A stretch of 64,000 nucleotides of DNA from Bacteroidota bacterium (lineage in GTDB: Bacteria; Bacteroidota; Bacteroidia; Bacteroidales; Tenuifilaceae). The notes under the pieces were generated by a model, which was not told the DNA's origin, did not search any database, and saw only the letters and a list, made by a program, of their open reading frames with translations. The DNA is taken from the NCBI GenBank assembly GCA_029560875.1, contig JAKQKB010000033.1:124001-188000 (forward strand), read 5' to 3'. Below are positions 55,844 through 64,000 of the stretch, piece by piece; the first letter of the stretch is position 1; every line of letters begins with the position of its first letter. Both the position numbers and the translations under genes were made by a program.

Positions 55844-57083
55844 GTATTCTAGATGCACAGTTGCAACAATTTTTCTTATTTTGGGAATATCTAAAACTTA
55901 TTCCCAAAACTCAACAAACTCACCTTATACTTATTATGGCATTGGCGAGTTTGTCAATTCTGACCACAGCCGAACATCAGGCATGGGCGGAATAGGAATT
56001 GGGATTAAGTCAAAAGGCTTTATTAATTATCAAAACCCTTCATCTTACAGTGCTTTTGACAGTTTAAACGTTATTCTCGACGTGGCTTATAGTGGTTCTT
56101 TATCAAAAATAGAATCCTCTAACAACTCATACAAGACAATTAATGGAAATTTAAAAAAAATAGCATTAGGCTTCAGATTATCTCCAAAATGGGCAATAAG
56201 CGCAGGATTAGTACCATTTACGAATGTTGGTTACAAAACCGTTACTGAAAAAGGAATTGAGGGTTTAAGTGATAATTTTACCATTACAAGCGAAGGCAAA
56301 GGCGGTTTAAGCAAGGTGTTCATTGGCAACTCCTTAAAACTAGGCAATAATATTTCAATAGGATTTAACACAAATCTGCTGGTTGGTTATTACGAAAAGA
56401 ATGAAACCTATACATTCGACGAATACTCTACAGACTACAAGGAAACAATACGCAAGTACAAGCCATCCTCAACATTTACCATGGACTTTGGTCTACAGTA
56501 CACCGATACAATTAACTCGAAATGGGGCTATACTGTTGGATTTACTGGAGGAACAAATACTAAATTAAGAATGCGCGAATACGTTAACTACAACTCGGAA
56601 TCGAGCACCGAGGATGAACTAACAAACAGTTACAATTTTTGGACTCCCGCATTTATTGGATTAGGATTCTCCATAAATTCTCAAAATTGGACATTTGGCG
56701 CCGATTACAAGATTCAATACTGGGAGAACTTAATCAACAAAAATGGAATAAACTACCTAAACAATAGCCACCATCTTGCATTTGGAACAGAATACACTCC
56801 AAAAGGAATTTTTGGACGAACAATACTACAAAGAATGTCGTACCAAATCGGGGGTCATTTCGACAGGTCATATCTAAAAATAAACTCCATGAATTTTGAC
56901 ACCTATGGTTTTTCAGCAGGGGTTTTAATACCTATTAAAAATCAAGGTTCAAGGATTGGCGTCTCATTCGATATGGGGAAAAAAGGTAGAGTGGATAATG
57001 GAATGTTTAAAGAGAACTACTACCAGCTTAACCTATCGCTCAACTTTTCTGATTTTTGGTTTCAAAAACGCAAATTTAATTAA
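55836..57083 (+). CDS. Outer-membrane transport-like beta-barrel protein
   Basis: A 415-residue protein with a signal peptide (about residues 1-23, ending TYS-Q) from the ATG at 55836. The body starts SPYTYYGIGEFVNSDHSRTSGMGGIGIGIKS, followed by alternating strands (ALGFRLSPKWAISAGLVPF, WTFGADYKIQYW, LNLSLNFSDFWF), which resembles the OmpP1/FadL-like barrels of Bacteroidota. An upstream frame to 55779 lies within DUF4270 and is rejected. Long-chain-fatty-acid or other hydrophobic transport is a family-level guess only. It sits between DUF4270 and the carbohydrate-binding lipoprotein in one operon. Confidence 0.75.
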   Translation: MNKYSRCTVATIFLILGISKTYSQNSTNSPYTYYGIGEFVNSDHSRTSGMGGIGIGIKSKGFINYQNPSSYSAFDSLNVILDVAYSGSLSKIESSNNSYKTINGNLKKIALGFRLSPKWAISAGLVPFTNVGYKTVTEKGIEGLSDNFTITSEGKGGLSKVFIGNSLKLGNNISIGFNTNLLVGYYEKNETYTFDEYSTDYKETIRKYKPSSTFTMDFGLQYTDTINSKWGYTVGFTGGTNTKLRMREYVNYNSESSTEDELTNSYNFWTPAFIGLGFSINSQNWTFGADYKIQYWENLINKNGINYLNNSHHLAFGTEYTPKGIFGRTILQRMSYQIGGHFDRSYLKINSMNFDTYGFSAGVLIPIKNQGSRIGVSFDMGKKGRVDNGMFKENYYQLNLSLNFSDFWFQKRKFN

Positions 57084-58783
57084 TGTCAAATATGAAAACT
57101 AAAAGTTTTTTTCTTTTGATAGTAATTGCCTTACATCTTTTGGCTTGCGAAAAGCATCTTGAAGTAACCAATGAACCCATAGTTGTTAACGAAGACGACG
57201 ATGATTATACATGGAATGAATCCAATGCAATTTCCATAGTGCTCAATGGTAATTCTATTGAATGTAATTCTAGTAAAGTTAGCATCGATGGCACAAAAGC
57301 AACAATATTATCGGCTGGGCAATATTTAATCTCTGGGACATTAACTAACGGGCAAATAATTGTTAATACCCAGGACGAATCAACCGTAAAGTTATTAACG
57401 AAAGGAGTAAACATTAGTTGCAGCAATAACGCTCCTCTATATATCTACAATGCTAAAAAATCGGTTTTAGTGCTACTAGAAAATACAGAAAATGTTTTTA
57501 CGGATGGTTCAGCCTACACTTTTGCAAGCGGAGAGGATGAACCCAATGCAACAATATACAGCAAAGCCGACTTAACTATCTACGGAGATGGAAAACTTAC
57601 CGTAAACGGAAATTACAACGATGGTATTACTAGCAAGGATGGACTAATTATAAAGAATGCTAATTTATCTGTAACAGCAAAAGATGATGGCATTAGAGGA
57701 AAAGACTACTTAATCACGGACGCATCGGCTTTTACAATAAACGCTGGCGGAGATGGAATAAAATCCGACAATGATGAAAACGCTACTGCTGGCTATATCA
57801 ATATTGGGTCAGGCACATTCAACATCACATCTGTGGGTGACGGGATTTCGGCTATAACCGATATTAACATAACCGATGGTAGTTTTGATATAAAAACAGG
57901 AGGAGGAAGCAATTACACGACCTCAACATCCGCAAAAGGATTAAAAGCAGGCAACAACTTATCAATTCACTGCGAAACGCTTTCGGTAAATTCGGCCGAC
58001 GATGCGTTACACTCTAACAACACTCTTGAATTTAATTATGGTGATGCATATATTAGTGCGGCAGATGATGGGATTCACGCAGACAACTCGGCCACAATAA
58101 ATAATGGAACCATAACCATTTCAAAATCTTACGAGGGTCTTGAAAGCGCATTAATCACAGTAAATAGCGGCAACATCCATATCACTGCAAGCGATGATGG
58201 CATAAATGGTGCTGGTGGTTCGGTTATTTCAACTCAATATGGCAATGTTGCATCGGGCAATATGTTCATTAATGGAGGCTACATCTATGTCAATGCTAGT
58301 GGCGACGGAGTCGACATAAATGGTTCTATAACCATGACAGATGGAAAACTTATTGTTCACGGCCCAACCAACAATGGCAATGGAGCAATTGATTACGATG
58401 GAACATTCAAACTAACCGGAGGTTATTTAGTTGCAGTTGGTAGTTCTGGAATGGCTCAAGCACCAAGTACATCATCTACCCAGTATTCTGTTATTGTAAA
58501 CCTAACCTCATCGCAACAGGCTACAACCCCAATAAGCATCTTGAATACTGATGGAACTCAAGTTTTGAGTTTCAAATCTAACAAAACCTATCAATCCTTA
58601 GTGTTTTCATCGCCAGCAATTACAAGCGGACAAAGCTACAATGTGTATCTTGGTGGAAATTGCACAGGAACACTTACAGATGGGATATACGAAGGAGGAA
58701 CCTATACTGCTGGAACAAAATACACAACATTCACGGTATCCAGCATAGTTACAAAGATTGGAGACACAGGTGGACGGCCATAA
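57083..58783 (+). CDS. Carbohydrate-binding (DUF4353-like) lipoprotein
   Basis: A 566-residue lipoprotein; the lipobox LLAC puts the lipid cysteine near residue 22, followed by EKHLEVTNE. An acidic spacer (NEDDDD) precedes a parallel-beta-helix-type array of Gly/Asp-rich repeats, e.g. DGKLTVNGNYNDGITSKDG, TAKDDGIRGKD and NAGGDGIKSDN. Each repeat has a D-G-I turn, as in the PF14262-type carbohydrate-binding proteins. The C-terminal 100 residues (ISILNTDGTQVLSFKSNKT) form a separate beta domain. Its ATG overlaps the preceding stop by one base. Adhesion or glycan binding at the surface is inferred. Confidence 0.8.
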   Translation: MSNMKTKSFFLLIVIALHLLACEKHLEVTNEPIVVNEDDDDYTWNESNAISIVLNGNSIECNSSKVSIDGTKATILSAGQYLISGTLTNGQIIVNTQDESTVKLLTKGVNISCSNNAPLYIYNAKKSVLVLLENTENVFTDGSAYTFASGEDEPNATIYSKADLTIYGDGKLTVNGNYNDGITSKDGLIIKNANLSVTAKDDGIRGKDYLITDASAFTINAGGDGIKSDNDENATAGYINIGSGTFNITSVGDGISAITDINITDGSFDIKTGGGSNYTTSTSAKGLKAGNNLSIHCETLSVNSADDALHSNNTLEFNYGDAYISAADDGIHADNSATINNGTITISKSYEGLESALITVNSGNIHITASDDGINGAGGSVISTQYGNVASGNMFINGGYIYVNASGDGVDINGSITMTDGKLIVHGPTNNGNGAIDYDGTFKLTGGYLVAVGSSGMAQAPSTSSTQYSVIVNLTSSQQATTPISILNTDGTQVLSFKSNKTYQSLVFSSPAITSGQSYNVYLGGNCTGTLTDGIYEGGTYTAGTKYTTFTVSSIVTKIGDTGGRP

Positions 58784-58811
58784 AATCATTGAACTATCTG
58801 GTAAAGAGGAT

Positions 58812-58838
58812 AAAGGGCTATAAGCCCTTTATTTTTTT
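58812..58838 (+). terminator. Terminator after the DUF4270 operon
   Basis: An 8-bp stem (AAAGGGCT / AGCCCTTT) with a 3-base loop is followed by a T run. Confidence 0.82.
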
Positions 58839-58891
58839 GCATGCATTCTTCAAAACTCATTAACTTTACAGTGCATCAATTGATTTTGACT

Positions 58892-59239
58892 ATGAGCGAA
58901 GTTGAAAAATACATAGCCACCTTTCCGGTTGAAGTACAAATACTTTTACATCAAATTCGCGGTGTTATAAAAGAAAAAGCCCCCAGTGCTGCTGAAACTA
59001 TAAAGTATGCAATACCCACCTATGTTCAAAAAGAGAACTTAGTCCATTTTGCAGGCTATAAGAACCACATTGGGTTTTACCCAACTCCTTCGGGCATAGA
59101 AACGTTTAAAAATGAAATTGCCGAATACAAATGGTCAAAAGGCGCTGTGCAGTTTCCCATAGACAAACCTTTACCACTTGATTTGATTGGAAGGATAGTA
59201 GAGTATAGAGTAAACGAGGTGATAAATAAAAACAAATAA
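58892..59239 (+). CDS. DUF1801-family (YdhG-like) protein
   Basis: A 115-residue cytoplasmic protein from the ATG at 58892 (MSEVEKYIATFP), preferred over 58841, which adds an unrelated tail. The family pattern EVQILLHQIRGVIKEKAPSAAETIKYAIPTY, then HFAGYKNHIGFYPTPSGIE and YKWSKGAVQFPIDKPLPLDLI, is clear. The fold is like YdhG/iron-chaperone-like proteins but the function is unproven. It is followed by the glycosyltransferase gene, 12 bp away. Confidence 0.9.
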   Translation: MSEVEKYIATFPVEVQILLHQIRGVIKEKAPSAAETIKYAIPTYVQKENLVHFAGYKNHIGFYPTPSGIETFKNEIAEYKWSKGAVQFPIDKPLPLDLIGRIVEYRVNEVINKNK

Positions 59240-59251
59240 CCATTATTAATA

Positions 59252-60781
59252 ATGAATATCAAAAAATCTAACGATAGGATACTGCTCTTAATCATATCAT
59301 TTATCAGTGTAATTTTTCAACTCAGTTTTTACAGTTTGTTTGAGTTTCATCGCGATGAACTACTTTACTTCTCGCTAGGACAACACTTGGCATTGGGATA
59401 CCATTCTGTACCTCCATTCATAGGTTTTTTGGCCTTTGTATCAACAAAACTTTTTGGGTACACGCTATTTGCAGCGAAGTTCTTCCCTGCGCTTGCGGGG
59501 GGTATACTTATCTATCTTAGTGGAATAATTGCAAAAGAGCTAAAGGGTGGGTTATACGCTCAAATCCTTACCGCAATATCACTACTTGTTTCGCTGCTTT
59601 TTATCAGAGCATTTGGATTATTCCAACCAGTTGTTTTCGATATTCTGTTCTGGACATTAGCTATTTATCTTTTTATCCGATATCTGAATTCAAATCAACC
59701 TAGATACATACTTCATTTTGGAGTCGCAATTGGTATCGGGTTCTTAAATAAATACAATATCTTATTCCTAGTTATTTCCCTTTTCACCGCAATCATTTTC
59801 ACCCAGCACCGAAAGATTTACACATTAAAACATCTTTACTTTGCAGTCCTAGTTGCATTTGCAATAGTATTGCCAAATATTGTTTGGCAAATCAACCACG
59901 GATTTCCTGTTATTAGTCACATGACAGAACTACGCAATTCGCAGTTAGTAAATATGAGCCCTGCTACGTTTCTTACGGAACAATTGCTTATGGTTATTCC
60001 ATCAACCATAATTGTAATTCCAGCGATATTCTTTCTATTAATATCTAATCACTTTAAAGATTACCGGGTACTTGGTTACTATGCAATTGCTGTGATAGTA
60101 ATTTTTATGCTTTTACAGGGGAAAACTTACTATACAGCAGGAATATACCCAATGCTAATTGCCAGTGGCGCGGTAACTTTCGAGAAAATTTTAAAAAGAT
60201 TATACTCTAGGATAATACTTATTGCAATTCTACTTCTGCTCGGCTACATAAACCTTCCAATGGGAAAGCCAATTTATAAACCAGAGAAATTAGTTGCGTA
60301 TTTTGATAAAGTTGAAAAATTAACGGGTAATAACGCTGTAAGACGCGACGAGAATAACAACTATAATAAGTTACCACAGGATTACTCCGATATGCTTGGC
60401 TGGGAAGAACTTACCAGCATTACAAAAAAGGCTTGGCAAATGGTGCAAAATAAGAATAGTTCCATTATTTATGCTGAAAACTACGGGCAAGCAGGTGCTA
60501 TTTGTGTTATTGGCAAAAGATACAATCTACCAAACGCTCTAAGTTTTAGCGATAACTTTAGGTTTTGGCTTCCAAAATCATTTTCAACTGAAATAACTGA
60601 GGTTATATACATCAACGATGAGGTTGGAGAAGATGTTCGTGAATTATTTATGGATATTCAGGAAGTTGGAAAAATCAGCAACCCTCTGGCTCGTGAGTTT
60701 GGAACTACAGTGTACCTATGCAGAAATCCAAAAAGAAGTTTTAATAAGTTTTGGGAAGAAGTAATAAATAGCCAAGAATAG
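59252..60781 (+). CDS. GT39-family (ArnT/PMT-like) glycosyltransferase
   Basis: A 509-residue polytopic membrane protein with about eleven hydrophobic segments. The first loop contains FEFHRDELLYFSLGQHLALGYHSVPPF: the acidic pair in R-D-E and the later His/Pro pattern match GT39/GT-C enzymes, which use polyprenyl-phosphate sugars and act at the outer face of the inner membrane. The C-terminal 180 residues are soluble. It may glycosylate a lipid or protein; the substrate is unknown. It is separated by eight bases from the small gene that follows. Confidence 0.85.
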   Translation: MNIKKSNDRILLLIISFISVIFQLSFYSLFEFHRDELLYFSLGQHLALGYHSVPPFIGFLAFVSTKLFGYTLFAAKFFPALAGGILIYLSGIIAKELKGGLYAQILTAISLLVSLLFIRAFGLFQPVVFDILFWTLAIYLFIRYLNSNQPRYILHFGVAIGIGFLNKYNILFLVISLFTAIIFTQHRKIYTLKHLYFAVLVAFAIVLPNIVWQINHGFPVISHMTELRNSQLVNMSPATFLTEQLLMVIPSTIIVIPAIFFLLISNHFKDYRVLGYYAIAVIVIFMLLQGKTYYTAGIYPMLIASGAVTFEKILKRLYSRIILIAILLLLGYINLPMGKPIYKPEKLVAYFDKVEKLTGNNAVRRDENNNYNKLPQDYSDMLGWEELTSITKKAWQMVQNKNSSIIYAENYGQAGAICVIGKRYNLPNALSFSDNFRFWLPKSFSTEITEVIYINDEVGEDVRELFMDIQEVGKISNPLAREFGTTVYLCRNPKRSFNKFWEEVINSQE

Positions 60782-60789
60782 AAAAAATT

Positions 60790-61089
60790 ATGAAAATACT
60801 AGCGCTAGAAAAAGAAGTTGACGGAGTTGATTGGAGTAACTGCGATGAAGTTTTAAAACAGGAGGCACTTCAAGTGTATCAACTCCAAAAGTCTGGAATA
60901 ATTAGGGAGATTTACTTCAACCAGAACCATTGTGCTATAATAATACTTGAGTGCGAAAGCACATCTGTGGCAAAAAACACTTTAAATAAGTTACCTCTGG
61001 TAAAGAGTGGCTTAATAAATTTCGAAGTAATGGAACTAACCCCTTACAATGGTTTTGACAGAATTATCGAAAAACAAATTTTGCTATGA
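60790..61089 (+). CDS. Small muconolactone-isomerase-like fold protein
   Basis: A 99-residue protein. The pattern MKILALEKEVDGVDWSNCDE, then YQLQKSGIIREIYFNQNHCAIIILECES and LPLVKSGLINFEVMELTPYNGFDR, matches small ferredoxin-like-fold proteins related to muconolactone isomerase, often annotated by similarity as superoxide-dismutase-like. No catalytic residue can be asserted. Its stop overlaps the next ATG by four bases (ATGA), so the two are coupled. Confidence 0.75.
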   Translation: MKILALEKEVDGVDWSNCDEVLKQEALQVYQLQKSGIIREIYFNQNHCAIIILECESTSVAKNTLNKLPLVKSGLINFEVMELTPYNGFDRIIEKQILL

Positions 61090-61448
61090 CAAAATTAACC
61101 GATAATAAACTGTTGCTGATAGAGCAATGCCTGCTCAAATGCTGGAGCATAGAAACAAGCAGCAAGTGGACACCGGAAAAGCCTTACAAAGGGCAATGTG
61201 GAGTTACCTCGCTCGTAATTAACGATTTGTTTGGTGGCAACATACTGAGAACCGAAGTGGAGGGACAATGGCATTTCTACAACAGAATTGAAGGCGAACG
61301 TTATGATTTCACTAGAAAACAGTTCAACTTCGAAATTTACTATCAGGATATTGAATCGAATAGAGAGGAAGCGTTTGCCGATACTGATGAATGCCAGTAT
61401 TCAACATTAAAAAAATTGATGTATCAGAAATACACCCAACATTTATGA
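61086..61448 (+). CDS. YunG-like protein with Q-C-H-D arrangement
   Basis: A 120-residue cytoplasmic protein. It shares with the Bacillus YunG type the segment CWSIETSSKWTPEKPYKGQCGVTS and WHFYNRIEGERYDFT. Gln37, Cys38, His63 and Asp74 occur in the order of a papain-like or transglutaminase-like catalytic set, and Q-C-G with W-H-F-Y-N are the most conserved blocks I recognise. No function is established. It is coupled to the upstream small gene and is followed by a new promoter (61491-61522). Confidence 0.7.
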   Translation: MTKLTDNKLLLIEQCLLKCWSIETSSKWTPEKPYKGQCGVTSLVINDLFGGNILRTEVEGQWHFYNRIEGERYDFTRKQFNFEIYYQDIESNREEAFADTDECQYSTLKKLMYQKYTQHL

Positions 61449-61490
61449 ACATGTTAGATATTTATTTGCCCACATACTGATAACCTAAAA

Positions 61491-61522
61491 TTGGGAAAAT
61501 CTTTTCATTTTATTTACTTTTG
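61491..61522 (+). promoter_or_regulatory. Promoter for the membrane protein/dprA genes
   Basis: TTG at 61491-61493 and TACTTTTG at 61515-61522 are separated by 21 bases, the Bacteroidota -33/-7 arrangement. Transcription would begin near 61529, about 20 nt before the GTG at 61548. Confidence 0.6.
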
Positions 61523-61547
61523 ACATAAACTTTAAACTCACATCAAA

Positions 61548-62030
61548 GTGAAATTCGATAACGAACCTACAGTATACGGTATACATATGGCCAAACTCAT
61601 TCTGGCCTTCTTTGTTCTCATTTTCATTCTGTTTATGCTAATTACAGAATTACCTAATTTCATTGAACGCAATACAGGCATTACAACAGGGTGGTCCATA
61701 GGCATTGTACTTGGCTCTTACTTTCTTTTCTTTTTCTACTTTATTATAAAAGGCTCAGCATTCGTATCGTACAACGATGAGGGATCTAAAATGATCATAC
61801 GCACATTTAAGATTAAACCTTTTAACTCAACAAAAATATCACTAGAAATTCCAAAGAATGAGTTTTACAAGTACTCAGTAACAAAGAAAAACCTTAAGGA
61901 GGAGTTGCACCTATATGTGCGGAAAGGAAATAAAATCTCCAAGTATCCACCCATATCCATTGTATCGCTCACTAAAGAGCAAAAACAACAACTACTTGAC
62001 ACTCTCAACAAACTCGCCGAAGTAAACTAA
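61548..62030 (+). CDS. Two-helix membrane protein, PH-like C-terminus
   Basis: A 160-residue protein from a GTG start (61548), about 20 nt after the inferred transcription start; an ATG at 61578 is an alternative that would shorten the N-terminus by ten residues. Two hydrophobic segments (about residues 13-35 and 48-70) precede a soluble part with beta-strand character (GSKMIIRTFKIKPFNSTKISLEI). The layout resembles bacterial PH-like membrane proteins. Function unknown. The dprA TTG start follows six bases after its stop. Confidence 0.65.
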   Translation: MKFDNEPTVYGIHMAKLILAFFVLIFILFMLITELPNFIERNTGITTGWSIGIVLGSYFLFFFYFIIKGSAFVSYNDEGSKMIIRTFKIKPFNSTKISLEIPKNEFYKYSVTKKNLKEELHLYVRKGNKISKYPPISIVSLTKEQKQQLLDTLNKLAEVN

Positions 62031-62035
62031 AAAAT

Positions 62036-63157
62036 TTGAAAGACCCCGAACTTAAATATAAGATTGGAATAGAGCTTATTCCCAAGATTGGCAGCATAAA
62101 TGCCAAAAAATTAATTGCATACTGCGGAAGCCCTGAAGCTGTTTTCAAGGAACATAAAAAAAATTTACTAAAAATTCCTGGCATTGGAGAGGTTATAGCC
62201 ACTGAAATTATTAATCAGAAAATTCTCGATAAGGCTGAAGCAGAAATTGAATTCATTGAGAAGTACAGGATAAAAGCACTATATTATATTGATACAGAAT
62301 ACCCCGAACGGTTAAAGCAATGCGAAGACGGGCCAGTAGTTCTATTCGTGAAATCAAACCAAAACTTCAACTTCAATACCGATAAAATAATAAGCATTGT
62401 AGGCACCCGCAAAGCAACCACCTATGGTAAAATCATTTGCGATGAATTAATTGGCGGCATTGCTTCAAAAGGTTATTTACCACTAGTGGTAAGCGGATTA
62501 GCATACGGAATAGACGTTGCAGCACATAAAGCCGCAATTAAACATCAACTTCCTACCATTGCAGTGCTTGGTCATGGACTCAACACAATATATCCAAGTG
62601 CGCACAGGAATGTTGCAAAGGAGATAGCGAATCATGGGGCACTGGTTACAGATTTTATATCTGAGACACCTTTCGACAGGAATAATTTCTTACGCCGTAA
62701 TAGAATTATTGCAGGCTTAGCGGATGCTACAATTGTTGTAGAAAGTGCCGAGGAGGGAGGCGCCCTTGTTACTGCCGATATCGCAAACTCATACAACCGT
62801 GAAGTTTTTGCTGTACCTGGCAATGTAACATCGAGCTACTCTAAAGGATGCAACCAACTTATTAAGCAGAATAAAGCGGCTTTAATAGAATCGGCCGATG
62901 ATATAGAATTCCTGCTTGGTTGGAAACCTAACGTAAAAAATACACCAAAGCAAACTAGCATTAATTTTAACACTTTCAATACCGAGGAACAAATAATCCT
63001 CAACTATTTACGTAACAACGGCGAAGAAACAATAGATTTAATTTCAATAAACACTGGCATTCCAGTATCTAAAGCACTATCGATGCTACTTAACCTGGAA
63101 TTCTCAGGAGCAGTAATTAGCAAACCAGGTAAAATATTTGCTTTAAGTTCAATGTAG
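62036..63157 (+). CDS. dprA: DNA-processing protein DprA
   Basis: A 373-residue protein that loads RecA onto incoming single-stranded DNA during transformation. The Rossmann-like core holds IVGTRKATTYGK, SGLAYGIDVAAHKAA, the nucleotide- and DNA-binding NNFLRRNRIIAGLADATIVVE, and EGGALVTADIA. An N-terminal HhH/SAM-like part (PKIGSINAKKLIAYCGSPEA) and a C-terminal winged-helix domain (about residues 308-373) complete it. No ATG exists near the start; a TTG at 62036, six bases after the previous stop, is the best start. It is consistent with natural transformation ability but does not prove it. Confidence 0.95.
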   Translation: MKDPELKYKIGIELIPKIGSINAKKLIAYCGSPEAVFKEHKKNLLKIPGIGEVIATEIINQKILDKAEAEIEFIEKYRIKALYYIDTEYPERLKQCEDGPVVLFVKSNQNFNFNTDKIISIVGTRKATTYGKIICDELIGGIASKGYLPLVVSGLAYGIDVAAHKAAIKHQLPTIAVLGHGLNTIYPSAHRNVAKEIANHGALVTDFISETPFDRNNFLRRNRIIAGLADATIVVESAEEGGALVTADIANSYNREVFAVPGNVTSSYSKGCNQLIKQNKAALIESADDIEFLLGWKPNVKNTPKQTSINFNTFNTEEQIILNYLRNNGEETIDLISINTGIPVSKALSMLLNLEFSGAVISKPGKIFALSSM

Positions 63158-63180
63158 ACGTAACTTCGAAAAAAAATCCT

Positions 63181-64000
63181 ATGGCTAAAAAAGAGAGCAG
63201 AGTAAAGCGAGTAATGCAAACCATTAACAAGGTAAATAAATTTATTACTCACGATGTATGGAGCACTCGTTTGGATGACCTCCCCCCAAAACTCCGAGCT
63301 CCGTTTAAGTATCTCAGAGTTATACTACTCGCGCTCCGTGGATTTAACGAGGACAAAGTCCAGGTTAAAGCATCTGCTCTTACTTACTATACCCTGATGT
63401 CCATAGTGCCTGTATTTGCACTGATTTTTGGCATAGCTAAAGGATTTGGAGTTGGAAAATATCTTGAGCAGCAAATTATCACCAATTTTAAAGGACAGGA
63501 AGAGGTGATGAATCAAGTAATAAGTTTTTCACACTCTCTACTAGCACGAACAGGTGGAGGCGTTATTGCTGGAATTGGTATTGTTCTTTTATTCTGGTCG
63601 GTAATTAAGGTACTAAATAACATCGAGAATTCTTTCAACGATATATGGCAAGTTGAGAAACCCAGAACATGGACAAGAAAGTTTACCGATTACCTATCCA
63701 TAATGCTTATTGCACCAATACTTTTAATTGCATCGAGCGGTATTCATGTATTCTTGGCCACTCAAATTAGTTCAATAGCACAAGAGGTAGAGATTATTGG
63801 GTATGTGAGCCCATTACTAATATCAGCATTACAATTCCTTCCTTATCTATTAATATGGGTACTGTTTAGTTTCATATTTATTGCAATGCCTAACACTAAA
63901 GTGTCATACGCATCAGGAATTATTGCCGGGGTTATTTCAGGTTCCGGATTCGTAATTGTGCAATGGGCATATATTTTCCTACAAATAGGCGTTTCCAAGT
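63181..64000 (+). CDS. YihY/BrkB-family membrane protein, 5' part
   Basis: The frame opens at ATG 63181 (MAKKESRVKRV) and runs off the window, so 273 residues are visible. After a soluble N-terminal stretch comes the YihY/BrkB core: KASALTYYTLMSIVPVFALIFG, then the amphipathic NNIENSFNDIWQVEK segment and several hydrophobic helices (about residues 175-200, 215-240, 245-270). Members are inner-membrane proteins with unclear roles, some once mislabelled RNase BN. It follows dprA by 23 bp and is probably in the same transcript. Confidence 0.9.
   Translation, partial: MAKKESRVKRVMQTINKVNKFITHDVWSTRLDDLPPKLRAPFKYLRVILLALRGFNEDKVQVKASALTYYTLMSIVPVFALIFGIAKGFGVGKYLEQQIITNFKGQEEVMNQVISFSHSLLARTGGGVIAGIGIVLLFWSVIKVLNNIENSFNDIWQVEKPRTWTRKFTDYLSIMLIAPILLIASSGIHVFLATQISSIAQEVEIIGYVSPLLISALQFLPYLLIWVLFSFIFIAMPNTKVSYASGIIAGVISGSGFVIVQWAYIFLQIGVSK

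Noticed and set aside
57541-58350. Gly/Asp-rich repeats as an RTX calcium-binding toxin
   Set aside because: The spacing is not the GGxGxDxUx nonapeptide; the D-G-I turns fit a carbohydrate-binding beta-helix, and there is an SPII lipobox rather than a type I secretion signal.

Overview
The window is a stretch of ordinary chromosome from a Bacteroidota bacterium, most likely Bacteroidales-like. The evidence is TAnnTTTG promoter boxes, SPII lipoproteins with acidic residues just after the cysteine, TonB receptor with carboxypeptidase-like N-terminal domain, DUF5689, DUF4270 and IPExxxVDY family proteins, an RprXY-type two-component pair, and the acpP-fabF-rnc and lptE-secG-groESL neighbourhoods. 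The sequence is AT-rich. I saw no rRNA, tRNA, CRISPR array, transposase, integrase or phage gene.

Layout. 1-4.7 kb: the 3' end of aspartate ammonia-lyase, a DUF2079 membrane protein, a lipoprotein, a gene remnant and a C69 dipeptidase. 4.8-12.1 kb: a TetR regulator and a TolC/HlyD/RND efflux operon that share a 14-bp operator, then a WaaP-like kinase. 12.1-19.1 kb: a TonB receptor with two DUF5689 lipoproteins, divergent from a secreted endonuclease/exonuclease/phosphatase-family enzyme; I read this as one surface system acting on nucleic acid or another phosphoester. 19.1-27.1 kb: kdsB, a sigma-54 activator, lptE, a TPR-like protein, secG, groES-groEL and lepA. 27.1-32.3 kb: a methyltransferase-like protein, a SiaC-GH16-like pair with no export signal, and the RprXY-type two-component system.

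32.5-42 kb: an IPExxxVDY protein, a frameshifted beta-barrel gene, rnc-fabF-acpP divergent from purN, a beta-barrel protein, a YitT protein, a four-helix-bundle protein and leuS. 42-45.3 kb: an unknown exported protein, then an ECF sigma factor, its anti-sigma factor and a beta-propeller. 45.4-52.2 kb: a TolC/MacA/MacB-type export operon carrying a Spy-like protein and a LytS/LytTR pair. 52.4-58.8 kb: a pirin, then a kelch lipoprotein divergent from a DUF4270 / beta-barrel / carbohydrate-binding operon. 58.9-64 kb: DUF1801, GT39, two small proteins, a membrane protein, dprA and the 5' end of a YihY/BrkB gene.

The least explained items are the SiaC-GH16-like operon, whose GH16 domain lacks the usual acid/base residue and follows a threefold repeat, and the DUF5689/TonB/nuclease locus. 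Many starts were moved downstream from non-ATG codons; the reasons are given per gene. All functions are inferred by reading the sequence; no database search was run.
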